Made by a program: the position numbers and the translations under genes. The notes under the pieces were generated by a model. It saw only the letters and a program-made list of their open reading frames with translations. It was not told the origin of the DNA and did not search any database. DNA of 64,000 nt from Wenyingzhuangia heitensis (GTDB lineage Bacteria > Bacteroidota > Bacteroidia > Flavobacteriales > Flavobacteriaceae): contig NZ_JAASQL010000001.1 of the NCBI RefSeq assembly GCF_011762155.1, positions 930,001 through 994,000 on the forward strand. Reading direction: 5' to 3'. Below are positions 44,201 through 51,673 of this stretch, one piece after another. The stretch's first letter is position 1, and each line of letters begins with the position of its first letter.

Positions 44201-44755
44201 GTATAAAATTGGGTGGCACCAAGCAGGATTTGCTCCTGTAATTAAAAAAGTATCGGCCAATTCAATATCAGCATAGGCAATAGGAACAGAATCTTCACCT
44301 AGTGCTTTTTTATATCCCACTACTGCAGAACTCATACATAACCTAGAGTTGGTATCTATATTGTTGGTTCCTATAAAACCTTTGGTTAGTTTGTTAACTA
44401 AGTAGTATTCTTCGGTTAAACATTGTCCAGATACGTAAAAACCAACACTGTCTGGTCCGTGTTTTTTAATAATGGATTTAAAAACCGCAGCAGCTCTTTC
44501 AAAAGCGGTATCCCAAGAAACTCTTTTTAATGGATGATTTTTACTCCATTTCATTTCAGGATATAAAATACGATCGGTAGTGTCTTGTGCAACATAATGG
44601 AGATTCATCCCTTTAGAACAAAGCATTCCTTTGTTTACAGGATGTTCTGTGTCTCCTGTAACTTTTAAAGTTCCGTTATTATCTTTATTAACTATAATTC
44701 CACAACCGACTCCACAGTAAGAACAAGTTGTTTTGTATGATTTATTTGCAGACAT
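41225..44755 (-). CDS. nasC: assimilatory nitrate reductase with fused FAD/NAD(P)H domain and BFD-type [2Fe-2S] tail
   Basis: 1176 residues in three blocks. Residues 1-700: molybdopterin oxidoreductase with the [4Fe-4S] motif CSYCGVGC...MLCSKG and Mo-ligand-region DTNSRLCMSSAV, plus the C-terminal molybdopterin-dinucleotide-binding domain (GRIRDQWHTRTKTGKVKRL). Residues ~705-1095: pyridine nucleotide-disulfide reductase-like FAD/NAD domain (ICLIGAGSASYRFI; THAYDILIMATGSRAF; VGGGLLGLELA) as in NirB. C-terminus: BFD-type [2Fe-2S] domain (LVCSCSQVGDG...CKTTGAGLGCGSCKP). The arrangement would let a single chain take electrons from NAD(P)H to nitrate. It is the first gene of a run through moeA-moaA. 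Confidence 0.92.
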   Translation of the reverse strand: MSANKSYKTTCSYCGVGCGIIVNKDNNGTLKVTGDTEHPVNKGMLCSKGMNLHYVAQDTTDRILYPEMKWSKNHPLKRVSWDTAFERAAAVFKSIIKKHGPDSVGFYVSGQCLTEEYYLVNKLTKGFIGTNNIDTNSRLCMSSAVVGYKKALGEDSVPIAYADIELADTFLITGANPAWCHPILYRRLEAHKEANPDTKFIVVDPRKTQTAAIADLHLQIQQGTDVILNNAIVRELIETDKIDLDFILNHTNNFEDVKKQVFETSLEEAAKICDIPADEIKLAAKYIGNSKGLISMWTMGLNQSIIGVDKNVSLLNISLVTGQIGKPGSGPFSLTGQPNAMGGREVGGMANLLAVHKDLNNPEHRKEVSDFWGSNPINPKPGYTATKMFDALDKGDLKAIWIICTNPVVSLPNSNKIERALKKAKFVVVQDISHNAETTKFADLLLPAAGWLEKEGTMSNSERRISYLEKGIEPPAEALPDAEILWRFAQAMNYRGFDYNNTEEVYQEYCRMTKGTNIDISGLSYQKLKELGTVQWPFPNEDSQGTSRLFTDKKFYTPDGKANFNVPQHIYNQSEQPTEEFPLILNTGRIRDQWHTRTKTGKVKRLLTHIDGPYVEIHPDDAKERNIEEGTIVVVKNNRGTTRVKAVINKDIRKGAIFMPMHFGKISDNDFGRANNLTNELIDPISSEPDFKHAVAQVTKFKKEKQKICLIGAGSASYRFIQTYREHNTEDELDVFSLEPYPFYNRVMLPEYINEEMTWEQLQKIKQGELEKLKVSLHANCSITKINREAKTIVDSNGKTHAYDILIMATGSRAFVPKDFRLDMPGAFTMRTKKDADDLKSHLAKTGLPEKEQHVTIVGGGLLGLELAASLSKINIQSSIIQRANRLMERQLDLISSRLLGQDVAERGIQVHYNNEVDTVFETEKETELEVRLKTGKIIKTNAIVYAIGTIPNVELGRAIKLNCGRGVEVNQHLQSSDPAIFALGEIAQYNGWLFGITSAAEQQADIAAKFILGDLGSVYDGSVLMNILKFENLDLCSIGNIEVPKGDKSYEQIILTDERKRYYKKCVVKDDILVGAVLMGDKKEFAEFKALIEDRVELSDKRDELLRGSGGGEPVIGKLVCSCSQVGDGNLKQKIAGGCTDFAELCKTTGAGLGCGSCKPEVRDILKEELMTINA

Positions 44756-44783
44756 TGGTTTCTGGTTTAGAAGCTACTAGTCG

Positions 44784-44825
44784 CAAAGATATAAAAAATA
44801 CGTATATATTAAGTATATATACGTA
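44784..44825 (-). promoter_or_regulatory. nasC promoter and TACGTA-type operator
   Basis: On the minus strand TATCTTTG (44784-44791) fits the -7 box, but there is no TTG -33 box. Instead an inverted repeat TACGTATATA...TATATACGTA covers 44799-44825, with TACGTA cores exactly 21 bp apart, in the position where an activator would substitute for the -33 element. Confidence 0.6.
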
Positions 44826-44896
44826 GTTTTATCCGTAAATCTTATCAATAAGTTTTTAAAGAATAATAATGGGAGGTTTCTGATTTTTAAAAGGCT

Positions 44897-45610
44897 TTAT
44901 TTTTTAAGATATTTTTTGATCCATTCTTGTTCTGATAGAGCTTTAAATTTTTTGATTCCTTTGTAAGGATCGTCTCCTCCTTTAAAGTAAGCCTTAATTT
45001 TTTTCAGGGGAATAGTATCTTTCATTAAAAGAGCAGCTTCTGCTTGATGATTTCCGTGAAAATCATGACATTGTAAGCAGGTTGTCCATAGCCCTTTTTT
45101 GAACAATTCTGAATGAGGAACGTCTATAGGGTCGTCTTTAATTTTGGTATCGCTGTGGCAGTTTATACAATAGTTGCCTTGTGTTAAACTAACTCTAATT
45201 CCGTTGTGTTCGTTATGGCACGTAGCACAATTAGTAGCATCAATTTTTTGAATGGCTTTTAGGTGTTTAGGTTCTAAAAAACGATGTGTAGGATGTCTGT
45301 CATTATCTCTATCGTGACAAGAAAGACATTTTTTGGTGTTTACAGGAAGAGATCCAAATTCTACCATTTTTTTTCGTAATCCAAGTGCGTGTTCAGAATT
45401 GGATTGAATTTGTTGTAGCCAATTTCCTCTAGCATCTGCATGACAGGTGTTGCAAGAAAATCCTTCATGACCAGTATTCATAGGGCCAATGCTTAGGTAT
45501 TCTTCTGCGGGTTTTACAAATAGCAAGCATAAAATAGCAGTAATAGCTATTGTAGTACCAATTAGTATTCCAAAAAATTGTCTTTTTCTAAGCGGATTAA
45601 TTTCAAACAT
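44897..45610 (-). CDS. membrane-anchored pentahaem cytochrome c
   Basis: 237 residues. An N-terminal membrane helix (about 11-33) anchors a periplasmic domain with five CxxCH haem c motifs: CNTCH53-57, CLSCH95-99, CATCH128-132, CINCH148-152, CLQCH178-182. Further His residues (HLKAI, HNGIR, HGNHQ) can serve as distal ligands. It loosely resembles cytochrome c3/NapC-type electron carriers but no family was recognised. It is the last gene of the globin-led five-gene unit, 3 bp after the flavoprotein gene, and 141 bp separates it from nasC. Probable job: periplasmic electron transfer; partner unknown. Confidence 0.85.
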   Translation of the reverse strand: MFEINPLRKRQFFGILIGTTIAITAILCLLFVKPAEEYLSIGPMNTGHEGFSCNTCHADARGNWLQQIQSNSEHALGLRKKMVEFGSLPVNTKKCLSCHDRDNDRHPTHRFLEPKHLKAIQKIDATNCATCHNEHNGIRVSLTQGNYCINCHSDTKIKDDPIDVPHSELFKKGLWTTCLQCHDFHGNHQAEAALLMKDTIPLKKIKAYFKGGDDPYKGIKKFKALSEQEWIKKYLKK

Positions 45611-45612
45611 AA

Positions 45613-46638
45613 TTAGGCGATTTTAATCGTTACATTTTCGCTATTAGGATACGTAATACAGGTTAAAACCTCTCCATCGTTTACTTGTTCATCACTAAGT
45701 AGATGGCCTTTACTCATAATAGTTTCTCCATCTATACAATTGCCTTTGCAGGTACTACACATTCCTGATCTACAAGAATAGGGAAGAGGTATGTTTTTAG
45801 ACATGGCTTGTTGTAGTATGGTTTTGTTACCGGGTACTTCTAGTTGATACGTTTCTTTGTTGTAGTGAATGGTTACGTTACTAACCAAGTTTTTTCTATC
45901 TATTTTAATGGTAGGAGCTTTAAAAGCCTCTAGCATTATTTGTTTTCTTTCAACACCTTTATTTTTTAGGATCTGAACGGTGTTGTCCATAAAACCTGTT
46001 GGGCCACACATCATGTATTTGTGATTGCTAAAAGTTAGGTTGTATTTGTTAAAAATGATTTCTAGAATTTCTTGTGTTAAAAAACCGGTATGATGTTTAG
46101 GGTCTAGATTCTCGCTAAGAATATGCTCTACATATAGTTGATTAGCGTTTTCTTGTTCTAATTTTTTTAACTCATTGTAAAAAATAATATTCTCCTTGTC
46201 GTGATTCGCATAAATCAAAAGTATTTTAGATTTAGGCTCTTTGGCTATTACGGATTTTAGAATTGAATACACAGGAGTGATACCGCTACCAGCTCCAAAA
46301 AGGATATATTGTGTACTGTTTTCTTTATTAGGGGTAATGTTAAAAGTTCCCATCGCAATATCTACCTTTACTTTGTCTCCAACTTTTAATACATTATTTA
46401 TGTAGTTAGAAACGTAGCCGCTCTTTACTTTTTTTACTGTAATTTTTAGGTCTTTGTCTGTGTCTGGGCTACTGCTAAAAGAATAGGCTCTTTTTACGGT
46501 GTCTTTTCCTATTTTAAAATCTAACATGATGAATTGACCAGGTAAATATTTAATCTTTCTAAAAAAATTACCATTTTTAAAACACACAGTTACTGCTTCT
46601 GGAGTTTCTTTAATTATATGTGTTACTTTTAATATCAT
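45613..46638 (-). CDS. FAD/NAD(P)H oxidoreductase with C-terminal plant-type [2Fe-2S] ferredoxin domain
   Basis: 341 residues from ATG 46638 (an upstream in-frame methionine at 46740 lies inside the neighbouring gene and is unlikely). N-terminal ferredoxin-NADP reductase-type FAD domain (LPGQFIMLDFKIG, VKRAYSFSSSPD), NAD-binding GSGITPVYSILKS, MMCGPTGFMDN, and the C-terminal ferredoxin with SCRSGMCSTCKGNC and a final Cys (TCITYP). This is the reductase arrangement of class IB/phenol-hydroxylase- or NO-dioxygenase-type reductases. Upstream gene encodes a haem-b-like membrane protein (17 bp), downstream gene the pentahaem cytochrome. Electron acceptor unknown. Confidence 0.9.
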   Translation of the reverse strand: MILKVTHIIKETPEAVTVCFKNGNFFRKIKYLPGQFIMLDFKIGKDTVKRAYSFSSSPDTDKDLKITVKKVKSGYVSNYINNVLKVGDKVKVDIAMGTFNITPNKENSTQYILFGAGSGITPVYSILKSVIAKEPKSKILLIYANHDKENIIFYNELKKLEQENANQLYVEHILSENLDPKHHTGFLTQEILEIIFNKYNLTFSNHKYMMCGPTGFMDNTVQILKNKGVERKQIMLEAFKAPTIKIDRKNLVSNVTIHYNKETYQLEVPGNKTILQQAMSKNIPLPYSCRSGMCSTCKGNCIDGETIMSKGHLLSDEQVNDGEVLTCITYPNSENVTIKIA

Positions 46639-46655
46639 TGTTGTAGTTCCTGCGG

Positions 46656-47135
46656 TTATTTGTAGTAAAATACAGTTCCTATATGAAGAAATAGAATTAC
46701 TGTAATAAGCATAGATAGGCTTACATGTGCTATCATCCATCCTTTAAAAATCCACTCTTTATGAGATTTTATCACATCAAGGTTAATGGTGCCAAGTAGC
46801 ATATTTGCAAAAAAGACATAGCTTAATAGAGCTAGGTATCCGTATCCGTAACTTGTTGCGTGTATGTAGAATAGTATAGGACTAAAAGCTCCTATCCATT
46901 TGTGAATTTTGGTGAATGTTACAGCGTGTTTTTTTAGTTTGGTAATAATTCTAGTAAACGTTAAAAACCATTGAAAGGCTATAAATAACGCTATAGCAAA
47001 CCCACTCCATCTTTTAAATAATTCTTGAGATTGGAGATTTTCTAAAAAAGGTATTTTTAAGCCAAGTATATCCTGTAGAATGTAGCTACAGAATAATACT
47101 AGACTTATAAAAGTTATAGCTTTTTGATTTTTCAA
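46656..47135 (-). CDS. ferric-reductase-like haem b membrane protein
   Basis: 159 residues, about five hydrophobic membrane helices. Two His pairs with the H-x13-H spacing typical of bis-haem b domains are present: His78/His92 (HKWIGAFSPILFYIH) and His137/His151 (HVSLSMLITVILFLH). This spacing is the hallmark of ferric reductase/NOX-type transmembrane domains, which carry electrons from a cytosolic flavoprotein across the membrane. Here the flavoprotein is a separate adjacent gene. No database match was made; the assignment rests on His spacing and gene context. Confidence 0.7.
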   Translation of the reverse strand: MKNQKAITFISLVLFCSYILQDILGLKIPFLENLQSQELFKRWSGFAIALFIAFQWFLTFTRIITKLKKHAVTFTKIHKWIGAFSPILFYIHATSYGYGYLALLSYVFFANMLLGTINLDVIKSHKEWIFKGWMIAHVSLSMLITVILFLHIGTVFYYK

Positions 47136-47143
47136 GATGTTTC

Positions 47144-47962
47144 TTATTTCATTAATGAAGACATGGTAATGTAGGCAGATAGTTTTCTTACACTATCAAT
47201 AAATACTTCTGGTGCAGGTAGGTATTTACCATTTGATGGCCATTTTTTTCCAACTTCTGGTTTCTCACTTTCTTTAAAGTTCTTAATTTCCTCTAAGTAA
47301 TCGTTGTAAACAGCAGTAGTACCATCTCTATAAGCTTTTAAAACACTCATTGCTTCGGTGTAGCTTAGTGAATCTGCCGGATATTGCCAAGTGGTTGTTC
47401 CCATAACATCTCCTAATTTCCAGTCGGTTTTAGTCGTTTTTGGGTGTTTGTTATGGCAGCTTACACAGGCTGGTGCTCCTGCAACATCTGCAAACATAGC
47501 GGTGTATAGTTTTGTGTCTTCGTCAAAAAAATGTTTAGGTTTTCTGTTTTCCTTAATATCTTTATATAAATCGGCTTGTTTACCTTCTAATTGGTTAGAT
47601 GCGTTAATAGGGAAATCAGAACTTAAATAAAGTCCTAAAGGAACATCTCCTTTGCGAATGTCGTTAGCAATACCTCTTAAAAATAAAGCGGGTAATGGAC
47701 CTGCTTCTACTTTTTCATCTTGCCAATCTTCGTCAAATTTAAAACCTTGTTTTTTACCACCTCCTACAATTGCTTTGGTGTAAAGAGTTCTTGTTATGTC
47801 GTTTTCATGGGCTACCATCGTTAAAACATCCGCTACAGAAAAAGATTTTTTTTCAGAGTTGGTTGATGATGTTTCCTCGGGTACACCTCCACAGGAAATA
47901 AGGATTAAAGACAGTGTTATAAAAGAGAATAATTTTTTTAAAAGGAATATAAAGGTTTTCAT
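47144..47962 (-). CDS. DUF3365/Tll0287-like haem lipoprotein
   Basis: 272 residues from ATG 47962, which gives a proper lipoprotein signal (FSFITLSLILISC-G); a longer in-frame start at 48040 lies inside the globin gene. The mature protein contains a single haem c motif, CVSCHNKHP, placed after ...MFADVAGAPA, characteristic of DUF3365 (Tll0287-like) haem sensor/periplasmic domains, with WPSNGKYLPAPE near the end. Second gene of the module. Possible role as periplasmic redox or ligand sensor, or as electron carrier; neither is shown. Confidence 0.82.
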   Translation of the reverse strand: MKTFIFLLKKLFSFITLSLILISCGGVPEETSSTNSEKKSFSVADVLTMVAHENDITRTLYTKAIVGGGKKQGFKFDEDWQDEKVEAGPLPALFLRGIANDIRKGDVPLGLYLSSDFPINASNQLEGKQADLYKDIKENRKPKHFFDEDTKLYTAMFADVAGAPACVSCHNKHPKTTKTDWKLGDVMGTTTWQYPADSLSYTEAMSVLKAYRDGTTAVYNDYLEEIKNFKESEKPEVGKKWPSNGKYLPAPEVFIDSVRKLSAYITMSSLMK

Positions 47963-47985
47963 GTTGATTATTTTTAGGGTTAAGT

Positions 47986-48471
47986 TTAATAAGCTGCTTC
48001 TATCATTACAGATGCCATTAGTCCGTAAACATCGGTCCAAGCTTGTTTAACTTCTGGGGTAAAATCATCTCCCAAACCAACGGCTAAAGTACCAATTAAT
48101 GCGGCTCCAACAGTGTCATAATGTGATTTTTCAACACGATAAGCAATGTGTCTTTTTCCTAAGTCTTGTAATACAGGAATTAAGGCTTCAATGTTAGAGA
48201 GTCCTGCAACTGCGGCAGAAAGCATTGTCATTAATTTGTTTCCTTGTTCTTTCATTTTGTCTTTGTCAGCAGCGGGAAACATAGGTTTAAGTTTAGGGTC
48301 TAATTCAAACAATTTTGAATAAAAAATATCTGCTGCTGTGGCTGCAATCGGTTTTACGGCTTCAAAAGAAACTTGAACCAATTCTATGGTTTTTGCGGGG
48401 ATAATTTCTTCTTTTTCAGCTACGGTTTCTGTCTTCTTTTTGCCAAATAATTTGGATAAAAATGAGCTCAT
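47986..48471 (-). CDS. single-domain globin (flavohaemoglobin-type globin fold)
   Basis: 161 residues: TIELVQVSFEAVKPIAATAADIFYSKLFELDPKLKPMF, and proximal His in GKRHIAYRVEKSHYDTVGAALIGTL. A single-domain haemoglobin of the FHb/SDgb lineage, without its own flavin domain. It begins with a Lys-rich segment (FGKKKTETVAEKEEI) before the globin. First gene of the five-gene module, which provides a separate reductase of the type that flavohaemoglobins carry fused. Possible NO dioxygenase, O2 sensor or electron sink. Upstream 48480-48635 shows no obvious promoter box or TACGTA motif. Confidence 0.9.
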   Translation of the reverse strand: MSSFLSKLFGKKKTETVAEKEEIIPAKTIELVQVSFEAVKPIAATAADIFYSKLFELDPKLKPMFPAADKDKMKEQGNKLMTMLSAAVAGLSNIEALIPVLQDLGKRHIAYRVEKSHYDTVGAALIGTLAVGLGDDFTPEVKQAWTDVYGLMASVMIEAAY

Positions 48472-48635
48472 AATTTTAGGGTTTTAGTTTGTTGATTTTT
48501 CTTTTTTAAAAATAAGATGAAACTTTCGTTTAAAGACTGTTAATCAGTTGTGTATCTGTTGTTTTATGATGGCTTTGTAAATGTGTTTTGTCAGTTTAAA
48601 AAATGATCAAAACTCTTGTGTTTACAGGTCTTTAC

Positions 48636-48668
48636 GAAAAAAGCCCGAACAAAATGCTCGGGCTTTTA
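48636..48668 (-). terminator. terminator downstream of the porin gene
   Basis: AAAAGCCCGA (48639-48648) pairs with TCGGGCTTTT (48658-48667), with a loop of ACAAAATGC type. The run of A on the left side, read on the minus strand, is the T-run following the stem for the porin gene. Confidence 0.85.
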
Positions 48669-48705
48669 ACACTGAATAATTAAGGCTTAAGGATTCCTTA
48701 ATTTT

Positions 48706-49896
48706 TTATAAAAATTTTGGTTTAATTACTAACATAAGCCAAGCCCAGTTTTGAGAGTCTTTTGCTCCTGAAACTGCATCTGGTTCAAAAAATTGAGAAT
48801 AACCTCCTACTAGAGAATATCCTTTAAATTTTTTGGCAACAACTAAATCTAATTCTGTTCCTAAATTGTCTTTTCCTAGGGATTCTTCAGAAAAGTGGTG
48901 TCCTTTTACTTTTACAGCATATCCTTTAATATTTGTAGCAATTCCTAAGTTTAAATCTACCAATCCACCAGCGTTTGCATGGTTTCCTACGTAAAATCTA
49001 TCCATCAAGCCATTAAATGCGTGGTTGGTTCCGTACAAAGGAAAGAATGCAGCGGAATCATCTTTTTTTCCCGAGATAAATTCGGCTCCAGCGCTAATAC
49101 TTGTTTTTTCGGTGGCTTTAATACTTGCATCTAAACTAGCTAAGTAAGCTCCTTTAACATCTAAATCTCCAATTCTTTTACCATCCTGAATATAAGCGTT
49201 AGCTTTTAAGGTAACAATGTCAATTTTATAATCAGCGTGTAAACCAGCTGTTAATAATGTTGATTTGTTTTCTGTAGCGGCTTGGTATGTGTTTGCTAAA
49301 ATTAACGCGCTTATGTTAAAGTTGTTGTATTTTTTGTTAGCGTGAACAAAGGCCATTTCTCTATATGAAAATAAAGAAGCGGTATCGTAAATAGAACTGT
49401 CAGGAGTGTTTAAAGCACCACCAATATTTAAAGAGTATCCTTCTTTGTTGTATTTAAAAACACCTGCATCGTGAGTTCTTGCTTGTTGTGCCCAACCAAG
49501 TCCTCCTAAAATTCTTTGATCATCATAAGATAAAGGTTGGCGACCAATTTTAAAAGTTGAGGTTTCGCTTAATTTAATGTCTGCCCAAGCTTCTTGTACT
49601 CTAAAGTTTCCGTTTCCAGTTGCTGATATTTGAGGACGATCTCCAAACTTGAATACTTCTTGAATCCCTAAGTAGGTTGTGTAACTTTCTGTTTTGTAAG
49701 TTGCGTTTAAAGCTGCTCTAACACTTGTAGAAACATAACCATCTGTTCCTGTTGCTGCTGTTTTAGATTGTCCGTGACCAAACCATTCTGAACGGGGTCT
49801 AAATTCTCCTTCTAAAGAAAAGCTTGGGGTTTCTTGTGCGTTTGCAATTGCTGTAAATGCAAAAGTAGCAGCTAATAATGATTTAGTTAATTTCAT
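48706..49896 (-). CDS. alginate-export-family-like outer-membrane porin
   Basis: 396 residues with a signal peptide (LLAATFAFTAIANAQ) and an antiparallel-barrel composition ending in Phe-Leu (IKPKFL). The opening FSLEGEFRPRSEWFGHG and repeated short beta strands match the alginate-export (AlgE/OprD-like) family of general substrate porins. It lies directly downstream of the nitrate-type ABC transporter genes on the same strand, 80 bp after the last ATPase gene, so the natural reading is a nitrate-permeable outer-membrane pore. The substrate is inferred from that context only. Confidence 0.75.
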   Translation of the reverse strand: MKLTKSLLAATFAFTAIANAQETPSFSLEGEFRPRSEWFGHGQSKTAATGTDGYVSTSVRAALNATYKTESYTTYLGIQEVFKFGDRPQISATGNGNFRVQEAWADIKLSETSTFKIGRQPLSYDDQRILGGLGWAQQARTHDAGVFKYNKEGYSLNIGGALNTPDSSIYDTASLFSYREMAFVHANKKYNNFNISALILANTYQAATENKSTLLTAGLHADYKIDIVTLKANAYIQDGKRIGDLDVKGAYLASLDASIKATEKTSISAGAEFISGKKDDSAAFFPLYGTNHAFNGLMDRFYVGNHANAGGLVDLNLGIATNIKGYAVKVKGHHFSEESLGKDNLGTELDLVVAKKFKGYSLVGGYSQFFEPDAVSGAKDSQNWAWLMLVIKPKFL

Positions 49897-49976
49897 AATT
49901 ATAAATATTTAAGTTATTTGTTTTGTTGCTAATATTAAGGTTGTTGATTTTTAATTCAAATGATTTACATCATGTT

Positions 49977-50789
49977 TTAGTGTTCTAAAAAGTCAATCAA
50001 ATGTTTTCTGTATTTATAGTAATCATCATGTTCTAAGATTGCTTTACGTGTTCTAGGTCTTTCAAATTCAATAGGTAAAACATCTCCAATTTTTGCTCTG
50101 GGTCCACTCGTCATCATTACGACTCTGTCTGCTAAGAAAATAGCTTCATCCACATCGTGAGTAATCATAACGGCTGTAATTTTTTCTTTGTTCCAAACAT
50201 CAATCAATACATCTTGTAATTGACCTCTGGTTAAAGAATCTAACATTCCAAAAGGTTCGTCTAATAATAGTACTTTAGGTTTAATAGCAAAAGCCCTTGC
50301 AATACCTACACGCTGTTGTTCTCCTTGGGAAATATCTGAAGCTCTTTTGTGAAAAGAACTTTCCATTCCTACTTTGTGTAGATAGTATTTACAGATGTCT
50401 TCCTTTTGCTTTTTACTAGCATGAGGATATACTTTTTTTACACCTAGCATTACGTTTTCCATTGTGGTTAACCATGGCATTAAGCTTGGTGCTTGAAAAA
50501 TAACACCTCTATCAGGTCCTGGTCCTTTTATGCTAGTTCCTAGTACGGAAATTTTTCCACCAGAAATTTCATTCAAACCAGCCATCATAGAAAGCATGGT
50601 TGTTTTTCCGCAACCAGAGTGACCAATAATGGTGATGAATTCTTCTTTTTTAATTTGAAGGTTTAGGTTTTCTAAAACCACATAATCACCTTTGGGTGTT
50701 GGGTATACTTTTTTTAAGTCTATTAAATCTAGCATTACTTCGTTAGAAGGAAAGCGTTCTATTTTAGGGTTGTTGGTAATAAGAGTCAT
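49977..50789 (-). CDS. nrtD: ABC transporter ATP-binding protein (nitrate type)
   Basis: 270 residues: Walker A GHSGCGKTTM, signature SQGEQQRVGIARA, Walker B KVLLLDEP and switch His (MMITHD-type, AVMITHDVDEA). Homologous to NrtD/SsuB. Second ATPase of the transporter. The stop of the preceding ATPase gene is 12 bp upstream. Its N-terminal residues (LITNNPKIERFP) are a short extension. Confidence 0.9.
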   Translation of the reverse strand: MTLITNNPKIERFPSNEVMLDLIDLKKVYPTPKGDYVVLENLNLQIKKEEFITIIGHSGCGKTTMLSMMAGLNEISGGKISVLGTSIKGPGPDRGVIFQAPSLMPWLTTMENVMLGVKKVYPHASKKQKEDICKYYLHKVGMESSFHKRASDISQGEQQRVGIARAFAIKPKVLLLDEPFGMLDSLTRGQLQDVLIDVWNKEKITAVMITHDVDEAIFLADRVVMMTSGPRAKIGDVLPIEFERPRTRKAILEHDDYYKYRKHLIDFLEH

Positions 50790-50801
50790 AGTTACAGTTT
50801 T

Positions 50802-51653
50802 TTAATTAGCATCCCATCTAAAGTCTTTTGGCTGAATTTCTGGCAACTCATAAGTTGCTGTGCTTTCTGCTGCTTGGGCATCACCTAAATTCATTAAATA
50901 TTCAATAATCTGATTACGAGTTTTTTTGTATTCAGGATCATCGTTTAATGCTGTTTTATTTCTGGGTCTTTCTATGTTTACTTTAAATTCTGGTCCTAAA
51001 GTAGCTTTAGGTCCTGGCTTTAATGGAATAATTCTATCAGCCATGTAAAGTGCTTCGTCAACATCGTTGGTAATTAATAAAGCCGTGCGCTTGTTTCTTT
51101 CCCAAATTTTAAGAATTTCATCTTGTAAATTTCCACGAGTTAAAGCATCTAGCGCTCCAAGAGGTTCGTCCATAATAATCATTTCAGGATCCATGGCCAA
51201 TGCTCTGGCTACAGAAACACGTTGTCTCATTCCTCCGGAAAGTTCTTTAGGTCTTTTGTTGGTAGCGTGTGTTAGTCCTACCATTTCTATATATTCTTTT
51301 ACTCTAACGTCTTTTTCTTTTTTAGAAGCTTTTGGAAATGCTTCTTGGATTGCCATATCTATATTTTGATAAACCGTTAGCCAAGGTAGTAGTGAGTAGT
51401 TTTGAAAAATAACTCCACGTTCGTGACTTGTGTCTTCTACAGTGTTTCCTTTAAAAATAACTTTACCTTCTGTTGGTTTTAACAGACCATTAATTAGGTT
51501 GACTAAGGTTGTTTTTCCACTTCCTGAAAAGCCAACAATAGCTACAAACTCTCCTTCTTCAATAGTTAGGTTGATATTGTCAAGAATCTCTCCTTTGTCT
51601 TCCTTTGCAGGATTGTAGGTTTTATAGATGTTTTTTAGTTCTAATATTGCCAT
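50802..51653 (-). CDS. nrtC: ABC transporter ATP-binding protein (nitrate type)
   Basis: 283 residues: Walker A GFSGSGKTTL, signature LSGGMRQRVSVARA, Walker B MIIMDEP, and LLITNDVDEA in the switch region (Asn instead of the usual His). It lacks the NrtA-like C-terminal substrate-sensing domain that cyanobacterial NrtC carries, ending after a short tail (ELPEIQPKDFRWDAN). Two separate ATPases for one permease fit an NrtC/NrtD pair. Lies 20 bp after the permease gene. Confidence 0.88.
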   Translation of the reverse strand: MAILELKNIYKTYNPAKEDKGEILDNINLTIEEGEFVAIVGFSGSGKTTLVNLINGLLKPTEGKVIFKGNTVEDTSHERGVIFQNYSLLPWLTVYQNIDMAIQEAFPKASKKEKDVRVKEYIEMVGLTHATNKRPKELSGGMRQRVSVARALAMDPEMIIMDEPLGALDALTRGNLQDEILKIWERNKRTALLITNDVDEALYMADRIIPLKPGPKATLGPEFKVNIERPRNKTALNDDPEYKKTRNQIIEYLMNLGDAQAAESTATYELPEIQPKDFRWDAN

Positions 51654-51673
51654 AATATTGTGTTTAAGGATTC

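Noticed and set aside
45613-46740. Longer start for the FAD/[2Fe-2S] reductase at 46740
   Set aside because: It would overlap the membrane-protein gene by 85 bp and add a non-conserved segment; ATG 46638 gives a normal domain start.
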